A stretch of 64,000 bases of DNA from Chamaea fasciata (Eukaryota; Chordata; Aves; Passeriformes; Sylviidae). The stretch is taken from the NCBI GenBank assembly GCA_029207755.1, contig JARCOQ010000093.1:124001-188000 (forward strand), read 5' to 3'. Of the stretch, positions 23,801 to 35,100 are shown piece after piece. The position numbers and the translations under genes are program-made. The stretch's first letter is position 1. Each line of letters begins with the position of its first letter. The notes beneath the pieces are model-generated. The model had not been told where the DNA came from, searched no databases, and was given only the letters and a program-made list of their open reading frames with translations.

Positions 23801-24012
23801 CACTTTTGGGCGTGTGTGATTTTCAATGCACTGATTTGGGCCCCTGTGTCCACAACAAAAGTTATTAATATTTGTTTGGGGCCAACTATTGCTGTAATCA
23901 ATATGTCCCCTGTTCTCGGGTCCTTTGTGAGCTTCCTCAAAAACATCCAGTCTCCGTTTCTTCGCTCACTATCGAGAAACGGAGTTTCTAGTTTAAAGGA
24001 GGTTGGTGTGTT
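20867..24012 (-). pseudogene. pol: ERV-4 pro-pol (protease, RT, RNase H, integrase), disrupted
   Basis: The frame opens in the -1 register relative to gag. The protease has a VVDTGAQ active site near 23855. RT follows with KWRLTVDYRRLN and a TRLPQG block, and is interrupted by UAG at 23140-23142. The RT catalytic box reads SIDD in place of the usual Y-x-DD (near 23044-23055). A 1-nt frameshift lies near 22940 and a UGA at 22913-22915. The remaining 674 codons (20867-22891) are open. They carry RNase H with FTEAS where TD[GA]S is usual, then TDSY; the integrase has a Cys pair (CNTC), a first catalytic Asp in QVDYMG (about 21490), SDNGSHF (about 21320) and a downstream VERTNG. The domain order is that of retroviral Pol. 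The lesions make it non-functional. Confidence 0.92.
23952..23997 (-). promoter_or_regulatory. -1 ribosomal frameshift signal of ERV-4
   Basis: On the minus strand a canonical slippery heptamer T TTA AAC (23991-23997) ends right before the gag UAG (23988-23990), in the correct register with TTA AAC as gag codons. After a 6-nt spacer, CTCCGTTTCT (23975-23984) can pair perfectly with AGAAACGGAG (23952-23961). Two further pairs and one bulged A close a loop of about 8 nt. Pro-pol is open from 24012 in the -1 frame. Heptamer, spacing and stem all match known retroviral frameshift elements. Confidence 0.85.
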
Positions 24013-25562
24013 TCACTTCCCTGAAGCGGGGAGAGAGCATGCTGTGTCTCATTGCTTAAAACCTGTGTTGGGGAATGTTGTGGCTGGTTGCCCAAGGCTT
24101 GTGGAAGAGGAGGTGCACTGGGTTGCTGGTTGGATGATTCCCACACAATAGGTTTGGGACAGGGCCAATTGGAAATTATTTTAGCCAATTTATCATACGG
24201 CAATTTATCCATTACTTCTCGTGGAACTCCCCTTTTCAGCCCTAGCAACCACAGCTGCTGCCGTCTGGAAATTTGTTTTCCCTTTTCTGGTTTTTCATTA
24301 GGAGAAGCAATGTGCCTGACTCCTCTGGGTTTTTCTGGTTTGTCCTCTGAGTACTTCACTGGTCCATATTTTCTACTGTAATTTACTAACTCCTCTGCTA
24401 CCTCACTCCATGTCCAAAGTTTATAACTGCTGTTAGATTGTGTGCTAGGAGTTGTAAAAGGTGAGGAGTCAGTGGAGTCAGTGGAACCAGTTTGATCTCT
24501 TGTGTGTCCGAGAAATCTTTCAAGTCTATCTACCGAGGAGATAGATGCTATTGTTTTTTGAAGAAAAATTGCTGTTGGTTTAAGAGACTCTGGCAAACCT
24601 CGAATGAAGGGGGTCATAATCTCAGGTTTGACAGGCTGTTGCATTGGCGACTCATAGCCAGAGATTAATTTTCTTTCCTGTATCATTTGCAAGCATGCAG
24701 CTTTGTGTATGTTTTCTAGGAGTTGGTCTGAGGTGCCGACTCTTGCCAGAGGGTCGCCCGTCTCTAGGGGGTTTAACCCCCCTGCCCAGTGAGCTGCACA
24801 CTGTGTCAGGGAGCATGGAGCATGTGTGTTTCCTGTTGTTAAGAAAACTCCATGTCCCCAGTAGCCACTTGCTTCCTGTTCACTTAATTTAATTTGGTCG
24901 CCCCCTGTGAGGGAAACTCTGAAAACATACTCCATCTCCGATTCACTAGAGAGGCGGGAGTATTCTTTCTTTAATTTAGCTAATTCAGTGGCTGTGTATG
25001 GTATTTCTTTGGTGGTTATGTGGGGATCATGATCCTCTTCATTTATATAATTATATTCGGTTTTAATGAGAGGTCTCAAGTTGGAATAACAGTGCTCCCC
25101 ACAATTTTGCATGTGTACTAATTCTTTCTGAGGGTATATTTGTTTCATTTTGTATGTCTCCTTTCCTTCTATTTCTGTGGGTAAATCTGCAGATTTTAAA
25201 TTTTTGCTTCGCTCTTCTGCAAGAGAAATCTGCAGCAAATAATTCTGATTTCTTTCCTGTTCTAATTGTTTTTGCAAAGCTTCTACCAAATTCTGCAGGG
25301 ATTCTATGACTGCTTTTTCTTCACTTACCCGTTCAAAACGGGTTTCTATGGCTGCCGAAAGACAGGCCCCCAAAACTGAGCAAAGAATGGTTTTATTTCT
25401 GCCCAGTTTGTATCTAGCATCATGTTGCAAAGAATATATTCTATCTACAATCTTTTCAAAGTTAAACCAATTATTCTGTGCCCACCTTTCTCCGTCTGGA
25501 GAAGGTCTAGCACCATGTTTGGCTAGCAAAGCATAAAATGCATTCTTATCTTTTTCACTCAT
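23988..25562 (-). CDS. gag: ERV-4 Gag
   Basis: An open minus-strand frame of 524 codons starts at ATG 25562 downstream of the LTR and leader. The N-terminal 60 residues are globular with several aromatic residues. About residues 75-120 are heptad-like and strongly charged (EEKAVIESLQNLVEALQKQL), suggesting a coiled coil. The middle (about 230-350) is the likely capsid. The C-terminus is proline- and glutamine-rich, and I see no CCHC zinc knuckle. The frame ends in the slippery site that feeds pro-pol. It is open although pol is broken. Assignment rests on position and architecture; the Gag sequence itself is not one I can match to a named virus. Confidence 0.8.
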   Translation of the reverse strand: MSEKDKNAFYALLAKHGARPSPDGERWAQNNWFNFEKIVDRIYSLQHDARYKLGRNKTILCSVLGACLSAAIETRFERVSEEKAVIESLQNLVEALQKQLEQERNQNYLLQISLAEERSKNLKSADLPTEIEGKETYKMKQIYPQKELVHMQNCGEHCYSNLRPLIKTEYNYINEEDHDPHITTKEIPYTATELAKLKKEYSRLSSESEMEYVFRVSLTGGDQIKLSEQEASGYWGHGVFLTTGNTHAPCSLTQCAAHWAGGLNPLETGDPLARVGTSDQLLENIHKAACLQMIQERKLISGYESPMQQPVKPEIMTPFIRGLPESLKPTAIFLQKTIASISSVDRLERFLGHTRDQTGSTDSTDSSPFTTPSTQSNSSYKLWTWSEVAEELVNYSRKYGPVKYSEDKPEKPRGVRHIASPNEKPEKGKQISRRQQLWLLGLKRGVPREVMDKLPYDKLAKIISNWPCPKPIVWESSNQQPSAPPLPQALGNQPQHSPTQVLSNETQHALSPLQGSETHQPPLN

Positions 25563-25989
25563 TTTGTGCAGGGACCAAAACCACTCTCAGGGAGGTACGC
25601 TTCAAGTTACACCGAAGGCACAGCTAAAACTGTGTTTCCCTTTGCTTCCCTGGAATGGGCGAGGAGACCAAAACTGCCTGGGAGGTTCACCTTAGTTCCA
25701 AAGAGTTGTCTCCTCAACTACACCAAGCAGCCCAAAACACACAAAAACTAACTACAGTCCCGTCTTTTGCACAATGAGATCCTTTTGTGAAATCCTGATG
25801 ACAGGGAGTGCTATACACCTGGGTGTATACAGTGTGCGGGAATTTTCCCTGGCCCCCCTTGCTTTCTAACAGCGCTCACCCAAGTGGCGTGCTAGGTGCG
25901 GCTGAGACGAGGGTCCTTCCCCTGTTACAAGCTATACAAAACCCGCAACCCCTCTGTCCATCAAGATCCTGACCGTGACGCCCATTTCA
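25563..25989 (-). other. ERV-4 leader region
   Basis: Between the LTR end and the gag ATG lie about 427 bp. The first bases after the LTR read TGAAATGGGCGTCACGG on the minus strand. I could not match this to a common retroviral primer-binding site, so the priming tRNA is unknown. No gene is seen. Confidence 0.6.
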
Positions 25990-26714
25990 TGTCAGGGTCC
26001 ACAAATATATGCAGGGAACCTGATGGTTTGTTTTAGGGATCTCAGAGCGCAAAAGACACAGCAGGGAACAACTCAGTTTACTCCATCAAAAATGCACCTT
26101 TATTTAGTGCCAACAAATGCCATAGTGGGGAGAGAAATAAAAAATAGTAGGAAAGAGAGAGAAAGAGGGGAAGGGGATTATAGCTATGAACGTGGAGGGT
26201 CGAGTCTTCGACGCCTAACGATGCCTATAGACGCGATCTTCTCCAGTGGGGTGATCACAAAAGTGAGCGGGGGTCTCCGGAGGTTTTATAGGTTGGTCAA
26301 AGCGGGAAGCAAAGCAAGGGGCACAGAGCCAAAGCGGGAACCAGCTGTGTAAAGGCTGAGTGCTCAGGAACAAGCTGCAAACCGTACCTCCAGTACGGAC
26401 AGACCAGTTTGGACAGGCAGCCTTGGCTCAGTCCACTGTGACCAGTTCCATTGTTCTTGCACTCCGCTCTCATGGAGATGCATACCAGTCCTCCGAGACT
26501 TGGCAAGCGTTCCACCTCAGCCAGGCCAGGGGCTGCTTTCAGAGCCTGGGGTCTCAGTCCTCAATCATTGGAGACAGTCGTGAGGCATATCACATCCTTG
26601 GACAGACTCTGACAGCTTCCTGTCATGGGCAGAGTGGGAGCTTCAGGCAAAAGCTTCATTTCTTCACTGGAGAAACTCCTGCTGAGTCATGAGGTGGAGA
26701 AATGACACCCAACA
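25990..26714 (-). mobile_element. ERV-4 5' LTR
   Basis: On the minus strand the element starts TGTTGGGTGTCA and ends GACCCTGACA (TGT...ACA ends). It has a TATA-like CTATAAAA around 26284-26292 and an AATAAA signal near 26099-26104, in the order U3-R-U5. The partner LTR is not in the window, so a target duplication cannot be checked and the outer boundary is inferred. Confidence 0.65.
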
Positions 26715-27605
26715 GACACCATGGATCCTCAAACCCCTCCAGGATGCCTGACTTTTCAAATTCCATCTAAGAGAGGAGACTGGGAGTGGCTGGATCCAAT
26801 CCTAGTCCCAGACTTTGTCAAAGGTTTACGTATAAAAGACTGGACAGGTGGAATTGAACTGCAATGCAATTTGTCCCCCAGGATTACCGATTCAATACCA
26901 GATATATTTCCATAAATGCAGCTATGATTGATTCTGATCAGGATTAGACAGAAAGATTTATTTACACAACAGAGCAAATAGAAAAAAGAGAGTTATTTAC
27001 TCCACAGTATAGGAGCTGTAACAATTATATAGAATATAGTGCTCTAGGAAGCAATTTTGAAGTAAACAGGGCCTTGTTGGACTTGTTTGAGCCCATTCCA
27101 GGCAGAGCCTCCTGCTCCATGAGGAACTGCCTTTCCTGTGCCATGACCAGGGCAGGTCCCGCTGCAGGAAAAGCCCCAGGCCAAGCCAACACAACGAAGG
27201 GCTCGGGCACAAGTGCAGAGTGCCGTGCTGGGAGCTGTGCCAGGGAGAGCCTGAGGCACCAAAGGCACCTTGGCAGCAGCAGCTGCTTCCAGGCCATGGC
27301 CAGAAGCCTCCCTTGGCAGCCCGGCCTGCTGGCCCCCACTGCACAGCTGCTGCTTCAGGGCTCATTTCTGCCTGGGCTCTGCCCCAGCCCGCAGAGTGAC
27401 ACCTCAGCCCTGACTCTGGCACAGCCGCTGTGCCTGAGCCCTGCAAAGCCTCAAGGTCACCTGTGCCTCCCTGGCTCTGGCAGCCCCTGGGGCAGGGGGG
27501 GAAAGGCCAGAGAAGGGGCTGGCTTTGGCTGCTGGATGTGGGCTCCAGCAGAGACAAGGAGGAGTCAAGGGAGTGGATGGAGTCCAGCCAGCAGCCCCTT
27601 CTCCC
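26715..27605. other. Unassigned sequence
   Basis: 26715-27060 is AT-richer and 27060-27605 GC-rich. Long overlapping minus frames (for example 26997-28172) reflect composition and lack recognisable domains. I see no gene or repeat I can name. Confidence 0.5.
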
Positions 27606-27905
27606 CATGCAATCCTGGAATGGTTGGGATGGGAAGAGCTCTGCAGTGCTCATCTCATCCAAACGCCTGCGATGAGCAGGGACATCTTTCACCGGATCAG
27701 GTTTTTCAGAGCCCTGTCCCAGCTGGACCTGAATGTTTCCAGGGAGGGGGCATTGACCAGCTCTCTGGGAAAGCCTGTCCTGGTGGATCACCAGCCTCAT
27801 CCTCAGAAATTTCTTCCTTATCTCTCCGCATCTGAACCTCCCTTCCTTCAGTTTAAAACCAGCACCCTTTGTCCTATTGGGACAGGCCCTCCTAAAACCT
27901 TTGTC
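27606..27905 (-). mobile_element. CR1 LINE 3' fragment
   Basis: The order of blocks matches the familiar avian CR1 3' region read in antisense: cctgaatgtttccagggagggggcat, ctctctgggaaagcctgtcc, agaaatttcttccttatctc, then cttcagtttaaaaccagcaccctttgtcctat. The element is therefore on the minus strand. It is 5'-truncated, as usual for CR1. Confidence 0.75.
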
Positions 27906-28469
27906 CACCATTGCATTCCCAATGAGCCAGGTTTCCGTGGCAATTGCCGGGACAGGTGACCCAGGTGTGCTGTCCCAGTGAGGGCTGCCATGGAACCAGT
28001 GCCCAGCACTGCCCCTTTCTGCCTGGCTGAGCTGCCTTTGGCCCTGGCAGCGGCGTTTGCTGCTGGTTCCGCGGCGCCTGAGCAGCCGGCGCGGCACAGG
28101 GCAGGTGGCCGTGGCACAGCCCCCAGCAAGGGATCCCCTCTGGCTCTGGCCACTGACACCAGCCCTGGGCAAGGGGCCCAGGCACTGGGCTCAGGCCAGT
28201 GTCCGTGGCCACAGCCCCTTGCCATGGCCCCGGGCAGCTTGGGATGATGATCCAGCCTCCCTCCTGGCCCAGGCCTGGGCTGCAGTGCCCTTCCCCACAG
28301 CCTGTGTGCACAGAAGCACTTCCAGGGCTCTCTGCATTTCCCTTGCCCTCACTCTTGCCTCACTCACACACCTCCCAACAACCCACCTGGAGCTTTGACT
28401 TGCAAGGAGTTCAAAGCTTGTCTGTCCTTGAGGAGTTGGTCTAATTCTGCCTCCAGCCGACTCTAAATT
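27906..28469. other. Unassigned GC-rich sequence
   Basis: No domain or repeat is recognised. Overlapping frames on both strands are compositional. Confidence 0.5.
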
Positions 28470-28990
28470 TTTGTTTATCGTACATCTTCGTTGGTGTCTA
28501 AAACATTCCTTGCATGGTTCTGCCTTGGGGAAGGGGAACCTCCTTGGTGACACCTTGGGCTTGCCACAAATTGAGGAGATTGTTTGGAACTTAGGAGGTT
28601 TTGATTGCTAAGAAAGGAAGAAAACCTCTCTTTGTCTGAGTGAACCCAGTTCTCTGAGCAAAGCAGGTCCCAGGTGAGTGAGGAGAGGCAGGATGGGGTT
28701 AGGGAATGTGGAGCATGGTTGTCCAAAGTGGATCAGACCTCAAGGCACAGCTCCTCTGACCAGGCCAGACTTCCTTAGGAGAGACCCTGGATCAGTATCA
28801 GTCACTTGAATGCTGCAATGACCTCTGCTCTCAAGAGAAAAATACCCCCTTTGAAAAGAAGAGTGTTGATTCCTCTTTGAACTATTTCTCCATAACTCTA
28901 GGAGAAAAGACTTCCTAAGGAACTGCACCAGGCCAGAAGGAAATAAAGGCACAGCCGTGGTTTGTCAGGACTTGCTTTCTCCTAATGAGC
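28470..28990 (-). repeat. Low-copy duplicated segment, partner of 46240-47375
   Basis: Read on the minus strand this matches 46240-47375 on the plus strand through many shared blocks: tatttttctcttgagagcagaggt, ttgcagcattca, gagctgtgccttgag, ggacctgctttgctc, aggcagaaccatgcaaggaatgttttagacac. At about 28575-28590 it reads acaatctcctcaatttg. This is the uninterrupted counterpart of the site where a solo LTR sits in the other copy. Divergence is clear, so the duplication is old. Confidence 0.8.
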
Positions 28991-29930
28991 CCAGTGATGC
29001 ATTTGGTGCTGAGCCCTGGAACCTCAGGGCCTGAGAAGAGATTCCACAAACCTTTCCAGGAGTCAGAGTCAGAGGAAAAACCCAAAGTGTCTGGAAGCAT
29101 TAAAGGGTCACCCTGAGGTCCATCCCCAACACAGGTTCCTCATGGAGTCCTTGGAGGAGAGAATTGGAGGCCAGGATTGCACCAAAACCTCTCAGAGACT
29201 CAGTGTGGGAAGGAAAAACCCAAAGTACCTTAAACACCCTGAGTATCTCAAAGCATGAATGAGCCCCACTGAGTGTCAATTCACAGCTCTCAAGGGACTC
29301 CTTAAAGCAGATAATTGGGGCCATGATTGCACAAACCTCTCAGAGACTCAGTGGCAAAAAGAAGTGCTTAAATGACCCCGATTACCTTGAAGCATGAATG
29401 AGCTCCACCGAGTGTTGTTACTGAGTAAAAATCTCAAGGGACTGATTAGAGCAAATAATTGGAGGCCGCGAGTGCACAAACCTCTCAGACTCAGTGTCAA
29501 AAAAAAGTCCTTGAATAAACCTTGAGTAGCCGGAATTACTGATGAGCCCCACTGAGTGCTTTTACTGATTGAGAATCTCAAAGGACTTGTTACAGTAGAT
29601 AATTTGGGCAACAATGGCACAAACCTTTCACAAAGTCAGTTTTAAAAGGGAAGCATCAAGTACCTTTAAAAACCTGAAGTGCTTTGAAGCATTAATGAGT
29701 GCACTGAGTGTCATTACTGACAAAGCCTCTCAAGGGACTAATTAAAGCAGATAACTGGAGGCCGTGATTGCACAAACCTCTCTGAGACTCCAAGGCAAAA
29801 GCAAAGCCCTAAGTCCTTTGAAAAGCCTGCGGTCCCTGGGAGCATTAAGGAGCCCCCAGGGCCATTCCTGACCAAGGCTCCCCAGGGACTCCTTCCAGCA
29901 CATCCTTGAGGCCACTGGGATGGGAGGGGG
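28990..29930. repeat. Diverged tandem repeat, unit about 143-154 bp, six or seven copies
   Basis: The landmarks 'ggaggcc..attgcac(a)aaacctctcagagactca' and 'gcattaatgagccccactgagtg' recur near 29169, 29318, 29461, 29604, 29757 and 29911. Units drift strongly and become GC-rich at the right end. No gene is seen. Confidence 0.75.
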
Positions 29931-31735
29931 ATGCTGAGGGCAGGACAAGGGGCTGACAGTGCCCAGGCTTGCCGGGGCTGTGCCAGGAGGCCCCAGGGCC
30001 TCAGGACAAGGTGACTCCTCACGGCCCTTGGTGGCACAGAGGCTGCTGTGGCCCAGGGCACCAAGACTTGGCTTCTCTTTGTCCCCACGTGTCATCACTG
30101 CCTGCAGTTCTCTGCTCTGGCTGGGGCCTGGGGACACTTTCTCTGTCGTGTCCCTCAGCGGGACCCAGTAAAACTTCAAGAAACTTTGGAGCTGGATTCT
30201 GACTTTGAATTCTTGAGAGGTTTCTCCAGCTCCCTCTCAGGGACTGATGTTCAGGGCCTCAGCACAAGCCTGGAGAGGGTCACTCAAGCCCTTGTGCCGT
30301 GTCTGCGCTGCTGAGCTGGGCCGGGCTCCTGGCACAGAGGCAGCTCCTGGCAAGGGCAGCGCTGCAGAGAGACAGCTCTGCCCAGGAGCAGCTCCTGTGC
30401 CCAGCCCAGCAGGGCTGGGGCACTGCCTGCAGCCACCCCGGGCACAGCACACAGGCACAGAGGGCTTCAACTCAGCCTGGGCTGGCAGCACAGAGCAGAG
30501 CTCACTGAGGGCTCACTGGGGGACAAATCCTCGCAGCGTTAGGAAGAGTCACTCCCAGGCTGGGGGAAGAGAAGCTGCAGCTCCTGCAGGGATCTCCTGA
30601 AGCTGGCACATCCCACAGCTTTAAGGCCCTTCCAGGAGGACTCTCAGCGTGGCTGCAGAGCAGGCATGTGGCCCCAGGGCAGGGCTGGGTGTCCCTGCTG
30701 CAGCCCCCGAGGCACAGCACAGGGCAGCTCCCTGTTGCCGGGCTCTGCTGCAGGGCTGAGCAGCCGGGGCTGCAGCCAGGGGTGCCCAGGGCTGTCGTGC
30801 AGAGCAGGGTCCTGCAGCCCAGGGCGCTGCGCTGGGCCAGGGACCCTGCTGCCTGCCAGGGACAGCTCTCAGCTGGCCCGGGGAGCTGCTGCCAGCGCTG
30901 GGGAGAAGCTGTGGGGGGAAGGAGCCGCCCTGAGCAGGGCAGGTGCTGCTGCTGAGAGGGGCTGTGTGGGGCAGGGCTGCTCCCAGCTCCAGACCAGCCT
31001 GGGCACAGCTCCGGAGGACACTTGCCAAAGGAAGCTAAGCCTGGTATTGCTGCAAAGACCAGGAACTTTCCTGAGAGTGTTTTCAATTTCCTGCTTGGAG
31101 AAGGATGGGAAAGTTGGGGTGATGACAAAAACATTTTTGCTTTTGATGCATTTTTCATTTATTCGTAGCTCTGTTAACTACTGTTAACTACTATTATGTA
31201 GTTATAAAACTATTATCTTTAATCAACTCTATTCAACTACTATGACTCTATTCAACTACTTTTATATACTTGTATTACTATAATCTTTAATTAACTCTAC
31301 AACATTTCCTACCCTTTATCTTAGATTTTAGAACAATAAGCTTCAAAATATATTCCTGAAATACTGCCCAGTCTTATTGTCAGGAAGTGGACCTACAAGA
31401 TGAACATTTTGTTTTCAAACCAGAGTGTGAGCAGTCAGAAAAAAAAGTGGCACAAAGAAGCCCTTGGACCTACTCCAATGGGTTGACCCAGGGGTTTGTA
31501 GCTGTGGATACTGAATTTCCTATTTGATGTTTCTGTTAAATATCCTAATTAATCAATCTCTAATAAATTGTTGAAATCAGGGGCTGGGTGTTCCTCATTC
31601 CCACTGAGACACCTGGAAGTTTCCAAGAAAGGTCTGGTTTTTACTTCACTGTTGTAACGCTGTTGCAAGAGGTTTTTTTTCTCTTCTGATTATAGGCAAA
31701 AGAGGATGAGTGAAGCAGAACAGGAATTGTAATCA
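29931..31735. other. Unassigned GC-rich then AT-rich sequence
   Basis: 29931-31130 is rich in cagccc and ctgctgcc-type words without clear periodicity. 31165-31310 has AT-rich short repeats (taactactattat, attcaactac). 31330-31735 shows nothing I can assign. Confidence 0.5.
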
Positions 31736-31805
31736 CAGAACCACAGAACATTCTGAGTTGAAAGGGACACCTAGGATCATCAGAGTCATGTTTAATCATT
31801 TACAG
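31736..31805 (-). mobile_element. Short CR1 3'-end fragment
   Basis: The sequence atcacagaaccacagaacattctgagttgaaagggacacctaggatcatca resembles the antisense terminal part of CR1. The fragment is only about 70 bp, so confidence is limited. Confidence 0.55.
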
Positions 31806-32114
31806 AGACTCCTGATTTGTAACTTTGGGTGGTCAGTCTCTCTGCTGGGAGCCTCCTAAAGGGCCTTCAGCCACTCCTCAGCCCTCAGCAGCAGCAGCAG
31901 CATCCCCTTTGCAGGGCCCAGCAGGGCTCTCCTGAGCTGCCCTTGCCCAGCTGCAGACAGACCCTGCCCCAGGCCGGGCCCTGCAGACAGGCAGGTTTCT
32001 GTAGGGCTGGGCCCAGGGCGCAGAGGGTGGGATGGGCTCTGTGAGCACTGGCAGGGACAAGGCTCCTCTCAGGAGGGAAATGTCCAGGCCCAGGGAGAGG
32101 CTCAGGGAAGGAGA

Positions 32115-35100
32115 GGGGGCTGAACAGAGCAGTGCTGGGGGCAGGAGGGCACTGTGGGTGTGTGGGAGGTGCTGTGCACAGCTGGGCACGGGAACACTGT
32201 CCTGAGTGCCTGGCTGTGTCTGCCCTGCCCTCCCAGGCACAGCCCCACAACATCTTCTCTTGGTTCTGCCCTCCCCTGGTTCTGTCACTGTCATCTGGTG
32301 CTCTCAGGGAGGCTCTGGCATTTGCAGCAGCTGAGCCAGGCACTGCCCTTGGGATTCTTGCCAGGCAGCTGTGTCCATGGGAATGGGCTGTCCGAGCTTC
32401 CCTGTGAGCTGTGTGGCTGTGGGCAAAGCAGTCCATGGGAAAGGGGAATGAGCTGAGCCCCCTCCCTGAGACCCCATCATGGGCACACCCGGGGATCTCC
32501 TTGCTGCGTCCTTCCAAGCTCTGAGCTGCCCTCCTGCCTGCAGATCTGTGCCAGAGCCTCTGGCAGTTCCCTGAATGTGCCACGGGGAAGTGCAGAGATG
32601 CCACAGCTGAGGAAATGCTGTTGGGTTTGCCAAGGGAGCTGTGAGTGTCCTTGGCAGAAGGGGGTGCTGAGGACCTTGCCCAGAGACCTTTGGAGAGGGT
32701 GAGACATTCAGGGATCCCTCTGCTCTGGGCAAGGTCTGGTGCAGCAGAAATGCTGGGGATTTCTGACCTCAGTATACCAGGAATGATGTGTGGGCAGGAA
32801 AATAATGCCTATAATTCCTTCCTGTTCTCCATGCCCTTTAGAAGTGGGAGTGAAGATGGCAACAAGCCTTTCTGCATTAGGAGTGATTCCACTGACAAAT
32901 CCTGAATATCCAGGCTTGTCCCTCTGCCACATGGCCAAAAACCCAGGGCAGCAGGGCAGGGACGGCTCCTGGAGAGCCCCCATGCACAGGCCTGGCTGCT
33001 CCTGGCACACTCAGACAGCACAACTGGAGCTCAGGCAGGGACCTGGGTGAAGGTTTTCCCAGAGCAGGAACAAGGGTGGGTGAATCACAGTGGGACAGTC
33101 TACAGGGAATGACCCATGTTTGGCTCAAAGCAGCCTGTCCTGACTTGTCACTGTCCTTTATCCATGAACATGTCCCCATGTGCAGCCACAGCAAATGTCC
33201 AACAGCAGCTCCATCAGCCGCTTCCCTCCTGCTGGCATTGGCAGACACGCGGCAGCTGCAGCTCCTGCACTTCTGCCTCTTCCTGGGCATCTCCCTGGCT
33301 GCCCTCCTGGGTCATGGCCTCATCATCAGTGCCATAGCTTGCGGCCACCACCTGCACAGCCCCATGTTCTTCTTCCTGCTCAACCTGGCCCTCAGCGACC
33401 TGGGCTCCATCTGCACCACTGTCCGCAAAGCCATGCACAATTCCCTCTGGGACACCAGGACCATCTCCTACACGGGAGGTGCTGCACGGCTCTTTTTCTT
33501 TCTGTTCTTCATCTCAGCAGAGTATTTGCTCCTGACCATCATGTGCTATGACCGCTATGTGTCCATCTGCAGACCCCTGCACTACGGGACCCTCCTGGGC
33601 AGCAGAGCTTGTGCCCACATGGCAGCAGCTGCCTGGGCCAGTGCCTTTCTCAATGCTCTCATGCACACGGCCAATACATTTTCCCTGCCCCTGTGCCATG
33701 GCAATGCCCTGGGCCAGTTCTTCCACGAGGTTCACCAGATCCTCAAGCTCTCCTAGTCCAACTACTGCTTCAGGGAGTTTGGGTTCATTGGTTTTTCCAT
33801 CTCTTTAGGATTACGTTGTTTTGTGTTCATTGTTTTCTCCTCTGTGCAGATCTTCAGGGCCGTGCTGAGGATCCCCTCTGAGCAGGGATGACGTCACAAA
33901 GCCTTCTCCACCTGCCTCCATCACCTGGCCGTGGTCTCCCTGTTCCTCAGCACCGTCATGTTTGCTCACCTGAAGCCCCCCTCCATCTCCTCCCCATCCC
34001 CGGATCTGGCCCTGTCAGTTCTGTTCTCGCTGGTGCCTCCAGCCCTGAACCCCCTCATCTACAGCCTGAGGAAGCAGGAGCTCGAGGCTACAGAGTGGAA
34101 GACTGATGGCTGGATGGTTTCCCAAACGTTAAACTGCTGGCCAGTTTCTCAAAATCACTTGTCATAAAAGTCATTTTTGATACCTCTTGTTGCTTTACTT
34201 TGGAGGTTCTTTTCCTTTGTTTTACTTTTGTAATATTGTCCACAAAGCAGTGTCACTGTTTGTGCCATTTCTCATTTTGTTTCTCTCCACCTTCCCTGTG
34301 GCCACAGACTGTGTCAATGAGGGGCTGCACTCCTGGTGGCTTTAAAGGAACCCAAGGATCTGGCAGGCAAGTTTTCTGCAGAGATCCCCCTTTGGTTCTC
34401 TTCTCTGGATGAGAGCTGGGGGCAGATCAGTGCTGGCACAGCAGCTGTGCCCAGGAGCAGCAGCCCTTGGTGTTGGCAGCGCTGCTCCCGTGGCCCTGCC
34501 CCGCTGCCCTCCTGGCCCTGGTGTTGCTGTAGGGCCTGAGTGCTCTCGGCGCCGGGCACAGGGCTGGGGCTGGCAGTGCCGGGGCTGCAGCAGGGACAGG
34601 CCATGGGCTCCGCTGGGGCAGCGCTGACGCCTCAGGGCAGGGCCTCGCTGCTCCAGGCTCCTTGCCCAGGCTCTCTCCAGAACACGCCCAGGCCCAATGC
34701 TGTGCACGGAAAAGCCCCGTGAGCAGCCCCAGGGTGGCCGTGGGCAGGCTGGGGGCAAACAGCCCGGCTGGGGCTCTGCAGGGTCCCTGGGGGAGACGGG
34801 AAGGAGCAGCAGAGCAGGGGCTGATCCATCCCCACTGTGCTGGACACCCCCGGGCAGCGTCCCAGAGCGTCCTCATGCCCCTGCCAACAACATCCCCCCT
34901 CTGCAGCCCTGGCCTCTCTCCCAGCTCACACGGGGGCCGCATCCTTGCAGGCACAGACACGGCAGCTCTGGCTCAGGAGCCCCTGTTTGCAGTGCCCAGA
35001 GCAGGCCTGAGCACCCCCATGGTGTTGGTGTGGGGAGATGAACCTGAGGGAGCACAAATGCCATCAGCCCCTGGGGCCAGGAAGGGCTGGGGGACAGGAG

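Larger units (their letters stand above)
20454..26714 (-). mobile_element. ERV-4: truncated provirus (LTR-gag-pol-env stub)
   Basis: A minus-strand provirus reads from an LTR at 25990-26714 through a leader, gag (23988-25562), protease-RT-RNase H-integrase (20867-24012) and the first codons of an env-like gene (20454-20774). It then ends abruptly against CpG-rich minisatellite DNA, with no 3' LTR. RT and integrase resemble the ERV-L/spuma-related style of bird elements more than gammaretroviruses; this placement is tentative. Pol has two nonsense codons and a frameshift, so the copy is dead although gag is open. Confidence 0.9.

Noticed and set aside
27074..28311. Long overlapping frames on both strands (up to 391 codons)
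   Set aside because: They overlap a CR1 fragment and GC-rich DNA, with no recognisable domain or start context.
33076..33194. Upstream extension of the OR frame
   Set aside because: It begins at GTG in a different register from the receptor's own ATG at 33195. The apparent continuity comes from the one-base frameshift.
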